Shown here: piece after piece, positions 51,480-60,608 of the stretch
How positions within the stretch are numbered: the stretch's first letter is position 1
Layout: the number at the start of each line of letters is the position of its first letter
Assembly (NCBI GenBank): GCA_014058105.1
Contig: JACGCM010002659.1
Location: 2,046,001-2,110,000, forward strand
Direction of reading: 5' to 3'
From: Kingdonia uniflora
Taxonomy: Eukaryota; Streptophyta; Magnoliopsida; Ranunculales; Circaeasteraceae
Length of the DNA: 64,000 nt
Translations under genes and position numbers: made by a program
The notes under the pieces: generated by a model
Databases searched by the model: none
What the model was told of the DNA's origin: nothing
Seen by the model: only the letters and a program-made list of their open reading frames with translations

Positions 51480-53608
51480 ATTGTATGTTTGTAGAGAAAA
51501 AATTTATTTTCCACACTATAATTCATTTTCCTCTATTATTTCTCCATGTGAGATTATAGTGGAGTTGTATTGCCGAATAAAAAATTTGTCATAGTCGTAT
51601 AATACTATCATAGTATAAGGTAATCAATTATCAGGCCTTCCTGAATATGAAGGCGAGGGTACCAAATAAAACTCTTACTTTGTTATTTAGAAACTCATTA
51701 TTTTTAACAATAGTCTTTTCCAAATTCTGCAATAGCAGATGAATTTCAGTATCCATACAGTTCAAGTTTATTAGTAACTAAAATAAAAATTACAGTATGG
51801 GAAGTACTTGATAAACATTCCTTACAAAAAGGTAATTCATAGTATTCAAGTTAGTGATTCCCAATCATTACTTGTAGGTGAACCTTGTTCATATCCTATT
51901 ACTTATGAAATCATTTTTAAGTACATAATTTTCAATCATTACTTGTGGTTCATAGTATATAGCGCAATGAAGTACATAATTTCCAATCATTACTTGCAAG
52001 TGAACCATGTTTATGGCTCTATACTCATGAGATCCTATTAAGAGTCAAATCTCAATTTTACCCTGGAAAATGGTGATCTTAACCTTAAAGCGTGTTTTAA
52101 TAGAGTCTTAACCAAAACAGCTATTCAAAACTACTAGATGTTGTGTTCCTTATAACCAACAACTAGGATGTTTTAATCCCTAAAGTTCTATAAGGTTGGT
52201 ATATTCTAGCCAAATGACCCATTTGCTACAAATATGAAGGGTATTAGATGTTTATTTGACAAGTGGTCCCACCCCGAAGTCTGCTGGGTTTACAAGATAG
52301 GTTGATTGTGCCTATCTTTGAACTAACATGTATAGGTTGCTATCAGTGCTTATATACCTCTAAATATTATCATGTAATATCTAATTGCACCGAGATACAA
52401 AAAATTGGTTCTTCAGACATCAAGTTTTTAGAATAAGACTAAGTCAATTCTCAATTGAACTCTAATTATTTGCCATTGACAATTAATTGTGATTTAGATA
52501 TGACTCATAGTCGTATTTTAAATTAGTCTTGGATTCATATTATATCTTTTGATCCCCAGATTATGATAATTAGTATCCTAGGGGCATACCATTAATATCA
52601 TATTAGCTATCGCAAGATACTTAAATAGGTATTAATCAATTTGATTATATCTTATATAAATGGGTCAACTTTCTTATGCAAGGCACATGTTCCCAAAAAA
52701 TATTAAAAAATATTTTTCATAAAAAAATTAAAAATGGGTCCCTCATGGGATAGGTCTAGTCAATAGGAATTTTTTCAAAAAAATTGACTCAATTTGACTA
52801 TGAATTGGGATTTAAATGGCCAATTCAGTATTTGAACCTGTCCTGGACTGGTCTGACTCGGTCTGGGTCAACGCATAGACCGGTTTGACCCTATCAACAG
52901 TCTGTACACGTGCACCCATACGTATCTGTCGCACATACCACACGTGCATAGAAGCCTCGCACGTGTCTGCCACGTGTCACTCCGGTCACCAGTTCGGTAA
53001 CCGTCTGGTAGCCGTCCGGTGACTGCCACGTACCACGTGTCCTCGACACGTATCGTTGCTGACGTCAGCATGCCACGTGTTATTGCTGATGTCAGCAATG
53101 GATAATGATGACATCATCAGCAGATAATTATAAATAAATAAAAAATAATATTTTATTTGTTGACGTCATCATGACCTAAAACTGTCGTTTTTGGCCATAA
53201 AACTGCTTAGTTTCAACGTGAGTTTCCTAGCGATTGAGATATCTCTCTGAGACGTGTCATATGCCGTCGGAAAGCTCTTTAGATAGGCTTTATAACTGAG
53301 GTGGTCTTGCCTCTATCCGATGTTTAGAAAGAAAACAATTTTGGTTTGAAAACATCCCTATTTTTAGGGTAAAAAACACCAAAAATGGTTATTTTTAATC
53401 CGAAAAAATAGTAAAAAAATGCTATTAATCGATATTTAGATATCATACAACATAGATTAGATAAAAATTGAAACCAAATTCATAAATCTTTAAAAATACT
53501 TCTCTGATCGCAAGGTTTTCCTTAAAATACTTATTGGATAATGATTTTCTTTCTCTTCTTACGTGTTGAGTAATATAACGCTATCAAATGATTAACAGTT
53601 CTATATTG
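51480..53608. other. Unassigned AT-rich region, possibly internal sequence of an LTR element
   Basis: No ORF of interest. Notable items are the ACGT-core cluster (52905-53110, listed separately) and A+T-rich tracts around it. The block lies between the truncated Tat-3 LTR and an LTR-like end at 53609-53820, so it may be non-coding internal sequence of a decayed element. Confidence 0.4.
52905..53135 (+). promoter_or_regulatory. Cluster of ACGT-core motifs followed by a TATA-like box
   Basis: Within about 200 bp there are CACGTG or CACGTGT sites at about 52908, 52940, 52957, 52971, 53033 and 53072, plus CTGACGTCAGC at about 53061. More TGACG/TGATGTCA sites follow, and ATTATAAATAAAT at about 53125-53137. 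ACGT cores are binding sites of plant bZIP and bHLH factors. This looks like an enhancer-promoter module on the plus strand, but no coding exon follows; it could be LTR U3 material. Confidence 0.4.
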
Positions 53609-53820
53609 TAGAGTAATTGAGAGAGAGATATTTTTTATTAATATCTCTGAAGAACGGTAAAACTGTACGTAATACAAAAGGAGATAACCCTATTGAATAA
53701 GTTACCAAACCATCTCAAACTCTCTCATAACCCTAAAGGGCCTATGGGCTTGTTAGGAGTCCTATAGGGCACCCCAACTTTGTTGGGCTCCTAGCTTGGG
53801 CTTGGACCCAACTCCTAACA
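53609..53820 (-). repeat. LTR-like terminus (Copia-type), minus strand
   Basis: The minus strand starts TGTTAGGAGTTGGGTCC, a common opening of plant Copia LTRs. It continues through ATTCAATAGGGTTATCTCC and an AATAAAAAAT signal, and could end at CTCTACA near 53609. No clear primer-binding site follows and no partner LTR is found, so this may be one LTR of a decayed element. Confidence 0.35.
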
Positions 53821-54045
53821 AATATATATTTACTGTGAGGATAGAGAACTAGCGATAGGGAGAAAGATGCGTGAAGGATTATCTGATTGCAGATTCAATT
53901 TTGGAAGTCACGATTAACTCCAGGGAGAAGGGAGGGAGGAGAGGCATTGAGGAAAGAAAGTTTTTTTGTTTGGACTTTGGAGAGAGAACGAAAAACTTGG
54001 CGTCCCGTCCATTTATAAAACTTTGCCTAATGTCCTGGTCATTTG
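53821..54045. other. Short spacer with a minus-strand TATA-like box
   Basis: No gene recognised. The minus strand has GTTTTATAAATGG (about 54011-54023) followed by a pyrimidine-rich leader, as in a plant promoter, but it runs into the LTR-like end at 53820 without a plausible coding exon. Confidence 0.3.
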
Positions 54046-54430
54046 ATTATAGCATCTCCTGCAAGGAGGGCCAAAATCGCTCTCTTTTGGATTTTGCCCT
54101 CCCAACCGAGGGGGCAAGGTCACTGGTTTTACTTTGTGTTTTTTTTTTTTTTTTTTTTTGGCTTAGAGGGGCAAATTTTGCTCGTCAAAGCAATAATAGG
54201 TGCTACAAACTGGCTAAACAGTCCAGATTAGAGCGCGTGTTTGTGGCGTAGTGGTTATCATGCTAGTCTTACTCATTAGAGGTCCCAAGTTTGAAGTTCG
54301 AACATAGACTTTGCATAGGTGAATCTGGGCCGATTGATTTTTCTCAATCTGGCCATCAAGAGTTTGGACGTCGCACTATTTTTTAAGCCTTTGGAAACAA
54401 TATTGACTGTTGGTGATGCTCTTATGGGCA
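54046..54430. mobile_element. MITE-like unit with GAGCATCTCC ends
   Basis: The left end AGCATCTCCTGCAAGG and the right end, read inverted (AGAGCATCACCAACAG), form imperfect terminal inverted repeats of the 'GAGCATCTCCAAC' type common in plant MITEs. A TA or TTAT duplication could flank them, but the TSD is not decisive. The interior holds a T24 run (about 54139-54162) and the tRNA-like stretch at 54236-54308. Confidence 0.4.
54236..54308 (+). repeat. tRNA-like sequence (SINE head or tRNA relic)
   Basis: GTGGCGTAGTGGTTATCATG resembles a tRNA 5' arm and box A. AGAGGTCCCAAGTTTGAAGTTCGAACAT resembles the variable loop and box B (GTTCGAA) about 50 bp downstream (string split here only by one unusual insert). 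It looks most like tRNA-Val but has extra bases before the T-loop and no acceptor stem, so it is not a functional tRNA. It could be the promoter head of a SINE. Confidence 0.4.
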
Positions 54431-54796
54431 TAGTTTTGGAATTTGCCTTAAAATTTTGAAAATATTAGAGCCAGCCTAAAACATTATGGGGTTTGTTGGA
54501 ACAATTGGCAGACATAGGATTCCTACTTCCTAGTCTGGTAAGCGAGTAATGACAAATTATGAATTGGGGTTGAGCCTTAGGCTGCGGGGGGGGCTCTGTC
54601 ACGGAGTTTCTGAGGCTCTGAAAACATTAATATGGACAAGAAACGTAATGGGGTTTAGAGGAACAGTCATTATAGGGCTCCCATTCTAGTGTGGAGCGAT
54701 AACTGAATGTTAAAGAAACACAACAACAGAACATTGGAACACTAGCTCGATGATGAAACTGATTTTTTTTTCTTGTTTATTCATGTACTAATACAC

Positions 54797-54802
54797 TTTA
54801 TT
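54797..54802 (-). terminator. Poly(A) signal of the broken nsLTP2 gene
   Basis: AATAAA on the minus strand, about 50 bp beyond the original stop codon at 54852-54854. Confidence 0.5.
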
Positions 54803-54851
54803 TTGCGACAAAAAAAGAAGAAACATGACCACCATAAACTACTACTTAGCC

Positions 54852-55135
54852 TTAACAAGTAGGGGGAGTAAGGCCGCATGTTTTCTGAATCTTCTGAGCA
54901 TTGGGATTGTTCAGAAAGGTCCTGAAAATGGGATTCTTCAAAAATCACAATAACATGGCCTTTGGCCACTCAGCCTCCCACAACAAACGGCAGACGGGGG
55001 AGCATCAGTCGTGATCGCATCGTAGCAAGGAAAGAGCTCTGTGATAGAGCAGGTCACAGCAGTTGAGACCTGTGCTTTGTTAGCCAGCACCAAGAGAGAC
55101 ACCAACAAGGCCAAAACAGATACCTTCTTCATCAT
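54852..55135 (-). pseudogene. Type-2 nsLTP gene, frameshifted
   Basis: Small secreted lipid-binding protein of the nsLTP2 family. The start at 55135 gives a signal peptide (MMKKVSVLALLVSLLVLANKA, hydrophobic core) and a mature part with the family spacing: VTC, FPCYDAITT, AVCCGRL, RPCYC. Then the frame meets TGA at 54938. The lost half is plainly readable one frame over: LKNPIFRTFL, IQKTCGL, PPTC, stop at 54852. The break lies in the T-run at 54940-54944 (A5 on the plus strand), where one T fewer than expected shifts the frame, removing cysteines 7 and 8. It is a recent lesion or a homopolymer sequencing error. Twin of the intact gene at 56457. Confidence 0.85.
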
Positions 55136-55203
55136 TCTTTCTAAAGAAATGCTAAGAGAAGAAAATGAAGGAAACTATGAGATACTAAGGTCATGTTGTG
55201 GAT

Positions 55204-55213
55204 GTATTTATAG
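55204..55213 (-). promoter_or_regulatory. TATA box of the frameshifted nsLTP2
   Basis: CTATAAATAC on the minus strand, about 70 bp upstream of the ATG at 55135. The identical ten bases precede the sister gene (56825-56834). Confidence 0.8.
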
Positions 55214-56330
55214 AGCCAGTGCCCAGTGGGTGTATTAAGTGTATATTGAAAACGTCGAGTGCGTGTGCGACGCGTGTCATGAATTTCAGTACAAAGATCT
55301 GCATCCAGCAAGGAGTGAATCAAGTACTTGCTTAGTTACTATCCATTTATTTGTTGTTGTTTTCTCTGATAAATCCTTGATTTATGCTTTGGTGATTACT
55401 TGCCAAATAATTATTAGCTAAATCTTCTATTACATGGTTTTATAAATCTTCTATTACATGGTTACATACTTACATAAGTTAATATTTACAGTAAACGATT
55501 ACTAAGGAATCCTGACCATTTATTTGTCGTACAATTATGGGTTTGGGATACGTCTCCAAGGTACGTCTATCCAGGGGCGGCCCTTGGCATAATCCGAGTA
55601 AGCGACCAAAGCCCCAATTAGTGATAAACAACCAAATCTACATTCTTCAATCAAATTGTTATGTAATTGACTTTACTCCCTATATCAACATTTTCACCCC
55701 TAACATAATGACTTAAGTTTAATTGTGGGGAATAGTTGGGATAAAAGTATCAGTTTGGGCTATCCTTTTTTCTTTTCTTTTTTTCCGAGAACGAGAAGAT
55801 GCTCTATATTTTACATGCAAAAAATGTGCATGTAGTCAGGAGTGAGAGATTTATTTTTTCCACTGTTTCAGATACCGCAAATGAGTTTAAGATCTAAAAC
55901 CAGCATTCTAAAGGGTAGTATGTTTCTAAGCATGCATATGTACTCTACCAAAGTTCAAGTATTCTTCGCAGTGCCATTATTTGAAGCATAAGTCTGTCCT
56001 TACTCGTTAACATACGGCCAATTAAGTATTCTTTGAATATCGTATGTGTTAAGAGATGTTACTTTGAGGCAGAACATTGTATCACTTCATTTGGGTCTTA
56101 GTTTGCCCTTGATGACTAGAGCTTTGGTGGTAGCTGCTACTACGTAGTTGTAAACTTTTACTTTGATTAGGTCATTTTCATTACAGGAATAACGCTTGTG
56201 CGTACATGCATTGTAGACGCTCTTTAGGATTCCTAGACTCAATAGTCTGGTGTCGAATTAATCATGAATACATGAACCCTAGGTTCATAAAAAGAAGAAC
56301 GATAGAACAACGCTTTATAATTAAACATAA
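55214..56330. other. Intergenic region between the nsLTP2 genes
   Basis: Holds the promoter of the frameshifted gene (shared blocks with 56835-56965: CCAGCAAG...GAGTGAA) and AT-rich DNA. A single hAT-like end, CAGGGGCGGC, lies at about 55572 without a partner. No other gene seen. Confidence 0.5.
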
Positions 56331-56339
56331 CTTCTCTTA

Positions 56340-56345
56340 TTTATT
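56340..56345 (-). terminator. Poly(A) signal of intact nsLTP2
   Basis: AATAAA on the minus strand, about 110 bp downstream of the stop codon at 56457-56459. Confidence 0.5.
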
Positions 56346-56456
56346 CATCCGCTAAACAAACACTTATTTAAACGCAACAACAATAGCTAGGCGAGAAAGA
56401 AAGAGAAGATCACCACAAATACTACTTATATAACCCTAATCACCGCGAACATAGCC

Positions 56457-56738
56457 CTAGCATTTAGGGTTAACAACTTGGCATGCAGTCTGGACCTTCT
56501 TAGTATTTGGGTTACCAACCAGAAAGTTTTTGTATTTGGGATCCTTCAAATACTGGCAATAACATGGTTGTTGTTCCCTGAGCTTCCCGCAACAAGCAGT
56601 GGTCGGCTGAGCTGGAGTCGTGATCGCGTCGTAGCAAGGCATCAGTTCTGAGATCTGGCAAACAGCGGCCGTCGAGACCTGTACTTCATTGGCCAGCACC
56701 AAGAGAGTGGCCAACAAGGCAAAAGCAGAGACCTTCAT
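56457..56738 (-). CDS. Type-2 non-specific lipid transfer protein, intact
   Basis: A 93-residue secreted protein; nsLTP2s bind and shuttle lipids in the apoplast and are linked to cuticle/suberin deposition and defence. The signal peptide MKVSAFALLATLLVLANEVQVSTA (residues 1-24, split here: hydrophobic core AFALLATLLVLA) is followed by a mature chain of about 69 residues. It has the eight-cysteine pattern: VCQ, MPCY, TACCGKL, QPCYCQY (C-X-C with Tyr), QTACQ, NPKC. Length and the CXC with a hydrophobic X are diagnostic of type 2. Single exon. It has a TATA box 87 bp upstream and AATAAA downstream. The 54852-55135 copy is its tandem paralogue, in the same orientation with a related promoter. 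Confidence 0.93.
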   Translation of the reverse strand: MKVSAFALLATLLVLANEVQVSTAAVCQISELMPCYDAITTPAQPTTACCGKLREQQPCYCQYLKDPKYKNFLVGNPNTKKVQTACQVVNPKC

Positions 56739-56824
56739 ATCTTTCTGAAGACAATAAAAAGAAAAGCTTAGTAAAGAAAATGAAGGATAGGAGATAGTAT
56801 ACCAAAGAGGGGTTTGTTCTGGCC

Positions 56825-56834
56825 GTATTTATAG
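56825..56834 (-). promoter_or_regulatory. TATA box of intact nsLTP2
   Basis: CTATAAATAC on the minus strand, 87 bp upstream of the start codon; identical to the box of the sister gene. Confidence 0.82.
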
Positions 56835-56982
56835 CGAAGGGGCCTAGAAGTAGCTGTAGTATAATACAAAATACCAATGGGTGTGTAAATGTATGCCGGT
56901 ACACATCTATCGCATGTGTAACAAGTGCAGCTATTTCCGTAGAATATGGTTCCACCAGCAAGTGAGTGAAGTTCAGTTTCAA

Positions 56983-57562
56983 AAGATTCTTAACTGTCAG
57001 TTACATTTCTCTTGTTTCATACTTGGGAAAATTTAATTTCCTAAGGGTCAACACAAAATTTTGTCGTTTTCATTGTGATGGTTGAGAAGCGATTAATCCC
57101 GGAGACCATGGCCAGAATTTCAACCATAGTTGGATATAGAACAAGCATTGCTTTATTATTTTCTTACAAGACTACTGTATATACCCATGCTTCGTAATGT
57201 AGACTTTTAAGAAGATGTCAAGACCTAATGATGATATCTGTGACAAGTGCGACTTAGAAAGGTAGTCATTTTTATTTGAGGATTACCCAACAAAATTTGT
57301 GCACACTAAATCACAATAATGGTCTTCATATGAGAGCAGTATCTAACAAACATACAAATCAGGACTGCTTCCTTGTCTTTCGAAGCAGTCATAAATCATA
57401 GCAAATGTTAGCTACTTCTGATACAATGGCCGGTTGAGTGGTTTCCATTGGTACCTCATCCTGTAGTTTGGTAAGACAGGTCAGTTGAGTGCTATGCGTA
57501 TCTCAGAAACACTACAGATCACTTCAGCACTCCACAGGCAAAAAATAGGATGCCTTCATCCT
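56983..57562. other. Intergenic, no gene seen
   Basis: AT-rich sequence upstream of the intact nsLTP2 gene. No ORF, repeat or RNA gene recognised. Confidence 0.5.
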
Positions 57563-57847
57563 TCACAATGGTGTTATTGTCAAGTCTTGTAGGCTCTGGA
57601 GAGTAAGAGAATCTGATGCGCAATCCTTGAGGATGCACCAGGTCGTGCCCTTCTCACGCATCTCACACATCTTTCCATTCACTCCTGTGAAAATAAAATG
57701 TGAGCTCGTGAGATAAGTTGAAAGACAATCTGGTAATCTAGAAGTGTACGTGGTATAAAATTCATAACATTCTAATTTATAATAATCTCCAAAAGACAGG
57801 CCAAATGGTAGAGAGAGAGATGTCCTTGAGAAGGCTTTGGCCTCCAT
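57563..57847 (-). CDS. Hypothetical small gene, possible X8-like fragment
   Basis: A 94-codon frame preceded by TATA-like TTATAAATAT (about 57955-57966) 108 bp upstream. The N-terminal part (MEAKAFSRTSLSLPFG) is unremarkable. Downstream, an acceptor TTTTATTTTCACAG (exon from 57684) introduces VNGKMCEMREKGTTWCILKD and SDSLTLQSLQDL. TTWC...SD..LQ.SLD resembles the start of the X8 (carbohydrate-binding, plasmodesmata callose-binding) domain, but the rest of the domain is absent in all frames. It may be a truncated gene; the donor site and exon 1 are unclear. Unspliced reading is equally possible. Confidence 0.3.
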   Translation of the reverse strand: MEAKAFSRTSLSLPFGLSFGDYYKLECYEFYTTYTSRLPDCLSTYLTSSHFIFTGVNGKMCEMREKGTTWCILKDCASDSLTLQSLQDLTITPL

Positions 57848-58189
57848 AGAACCAACAGGTTTTTTTTTAGAGGACTGATTACAAATTGATGGAGAGAAAA
57901 GGATTTTATGAATATGTTGAATAAGAGCATTGTGTTCTTTAGGGATACTACCAAATATTTATAAGTTAGAGAGCCATTTGACGTAATGCCAACAACCGAA
58001 CCCCCTACACGTTAGGAAGAACTACCTTTTGTGGCACAACCTGCGGTTGCAACTATTGAGAACACTTTTTTTACAACAAATAGAACTTTTACCTATAAAG
58101 AATAAGAGATACCATTACACCAATATATAACCAAAACAAACACAAAGCAACTCAAAATGAGAAGCCAAGTGAAAGTGATTGGTCGTGGG

Positions 58190-58500
58190 TCGTCATGACC
58201 TAGGCGCACATTTTAGTGACCGATCTATTCGTTTCCTTATTTTAGTTTATTTTATGTTATTTTATTTTGTCCTAGAGAATCCTCTAAAAATAGAATTACT
58301 GTAGTAGTTTCCTTTTTGATTGGGAGTGTAGAGAGAGGTGGAGATCTTCTATATATGAAAGATCCTAAGGTAGGAGAAAGTCAGTTGTTGAGTTTGAGAG
58401 AAAGAGAAGAACCCTAAAGAGAGAGCTTGTAGTAGAGTTTTTACTTCAATAAAAGAGATCGTTTATTTTAATTAGTGCTTCGCGTAATTAGTGATTAACA
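58190..58500 (+). repeat. LTR of a further Gypsy-like element
   Basis: Starts near GTCATGACCTAGGCGCAC, contains TCTATATATGAAAG (TATA, about 58349-58362) and TTCAATAAAAGAG (poly(A) signal, about 58446-58458), and ends GATTAACA. It is followed by ACTTGGTACATGA, a degenerate primer-binding site of the initiator-Met type. Opening and layout fit chromovirus-type LTRs. No second copy in the window. Confidence 0.5.
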
Positions 58501-59130
58501 ACTTGGTACATGATTTTGGCGGAGATTTTTTTTTTATGAAGATGAGTAAGAGAACATCGAAGAAACCGATCAAACTCACACAAGGAGAGCGTTTGAAATC
58601 GGTAGAGGAATCTACGGCGTTGTTGATGGAATCCAACAAGGAGTTAACGGCTTCTAACAAGCTTATGACAAAACAAATCGAGGCTATATAAGTAGCGGTG
58701 ATGCCAATTCTGGCGAAGGTAGCGTTGTCCGATGTTGTGGGGGACGATGTTGAAGGGTGTGATGGAGGTTCTACAAGGGGAAGAGGGAGAAGTCTTCCAA
58801 TGGGCACTTTAATGCGTGATGGGAGAAACGCGGGCATCAACCCTATGAACCTGACGCCGTTGCGTTTAGTTGGGCGTGGGAAAGAGACAATTTTCCCCAA
58901 AATCAAGTAGAGAGGTTCGATTCAGAAGGGGAGAAAACCCATCTCTACAATTCTTTTGTAGATCTGAACATTGAGGAAGAAAGCATTGACAAATTCGCTG
59001 ATTCGCGGGAAGATGAAGGATACGTCGATCACCAAGGACACCGACAGATACCGTCGAATCCGAGCAACGAGCCCGCGATTGGCAAAGGGTTAATACCACA
59101 ACAAGAAGGGAGAGAGGGGTCCCAAATGAT
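58501..59130 (+). pseudogene. gag: Gag fragment of the 58-kb Gypsy-like element
   Basis: ATG at about 58537 opens KMSKRTSKKPIKLTQGERL, then SVEESTALLMESNKELTAS (coiled-coil-like) up to a TAA at about 58688. The frame shifts to a Gly/Arg-rich part (GRGRSLPMGTLMRDGRN) and then FDSEGEKTHLYNSF, DGYVDHQGHRQ-like text with stops. The position after a primer-binding site and the charged composition suggest the N-terminal gag region. It is truncated where the Cop-4 LTR begins. Confidence 0.45.
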
Positions 59131-59149
59131 TTCGGTTAAAATTATATGT

Positions 59150-60027
59150 GCTCGTATTTAATGTATTTCGATAGATTAGGTTAGAACTATTCATATCAAT
59201 CAATGATCTAGGATTGAACAGAAACAATCAAAAGTAAATACCAAAGAATTAAAAGACACAAGCAATTGTTCACCCTGCAGAAACTCCTTACACAGGAGAA
59301 AAACCACAAGTCGTTGTTGATGAGATCAACAACTTAAAATCTACTAATCAAAAAGAGTTTAATCTGAATTACACTTACAGACTTGATAACCTAATCTCAA
59401 GATTATCACTATTTTGACCAAAGTTTCACACCAAGAATCGTTCTTCTGTTCTCGCAACAACCTTTCTTGATCTCCCACCAAATCTTCTTTTGTTCTCTCA
59501 ACAGCCCTTCTTGATCTCCCACCAAGAACCTTCTTCAACGATATGTAGGAAGTATTGTCAAATTAATTCAACATCAATCTCTGGATTAGGAGAGGATTGA
59601 TTGATATTGAATTCACTCTCTGATAAAGGAGTTTTTAGCCTTCTGAAAAATAAATTGGTTTTTGAAACAAAAAGACCGAGAGAGAAAAGGAAAACAAGAT
59701 TTGCTTAAATAGTAACCCTATTTCTCTCGAGAGTCGTTCGAACGACAATAAGTATCGTTCGAACGAAACATTGGCTATGGGCCAAAAAACTAGGGGATAT
59801 GTCAACTCGTTCGAACGAAAATTGGCTATGGGCCAAATTTCCAGGAGACATGCCAAGTCGTTCGAACGACTTGAAAACTCGTTCGAACGACAATTAAATA
59901 GAAAGCTTAATCCTTTATCATTGTTTTATACATACCTTCTCTCCAAAAATCTCCATTTTGTCAGTGTCTTCGACTGAAACAACCTCAAGACTTCACAGAC
60001 ACGAAATGGATCAAATAAAACCTTTCA
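59150..60027 (-). repeat. 3' LTR of Cop-4
   Basis: The minus strand starts TGAAAGGTTTTATTTGATCC next to the polypurine tract. A TATA-like CTATTTAAGC lies at about 59702-59711 with a TCTCTCTCGG initiator-like tract beyond. Upstream in U3 are five perfect CGTTCGAACG palindromes: 59735-59744, 59756-59765, 59808-59817, 59859-59868, 59880-59889. The left boundary near 59150 is approximate. Confidence 0.7.
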
Positions 60028-60045
60028 ATCTCCCCCTTTGGTTCA
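60028..60045 (-). other. Polypurine tract of Cop-4
   Basis: The minus strand reads AACCAAAGGGGGAGAT right before the LTR start TGAAAGG. A classic plant Copia tract; it fixes the LTR edge at 60027. Confidence 0.85.
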
Positions 60046-60608
60046 TTTCGTGATAAATAAAAACTAAGACGAACATACAACTCTGTAGTACTTCCCAGCA
60101 ACAGAGAGTGTCTAAACCTTAGAAAGACACCACCCCTTTCTGAATAGGTTCAATCTCTAGACCTCTTTTAGGAATAATATAGCCTTACAACCCTATTTTC
60201 ATCAGATAGTGTGATTGAATATCTGCACACTCAGCAAACGCATTTATGATATATGTGGGAAAAAAACTTAGAAGATAGTCACACAGACAAACTCAAAAAA
60301 AATAACATATACATCCCGAGAAGCGTTTGCAAGCCAGTTATGGAAACTCTTTCCTCTCCCAATTTGTCACGGAAGAAACAATCAAACAACTACAAACAAC
60401 TATCTGAAAGAAAAGAAATTAGAGATAACTGATAAAGAGATAAACAAAAGGTAGTACTAGATAAACAGGTAGAGTTAGTACAAAAGCTCCTATCTCACAT
60501 GCTCTTAAAACAACAAAAAAACATAATCTCAAAGAAAAAACAGACAAAAGAAACCAAAATGGAGAGTAGATGGAGAACAAAAAAATCTAGCAAAGGCTCC
60601 CTATGCAG
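60046..60608. other. Cop-4 3' untranslated stretch
   Basis: A-rich on the plus strand. No ORF on either strand; sits between the extra ORF and the polypurine tract. Confidence 0.5.

Noticed and set aside
54236..54308. Functional tRNA gene
   Set aside because: No acceptor stem pairing and extra bases before the T-loop; only box A- and box B-like blocks are present.
55560..55640. CAGGGGCGGC, a hAT-like terminal repeat
   Set aside because: No inverted partner and no 8-bp duplication within the neighbouring kilobase; not enough to call an element.
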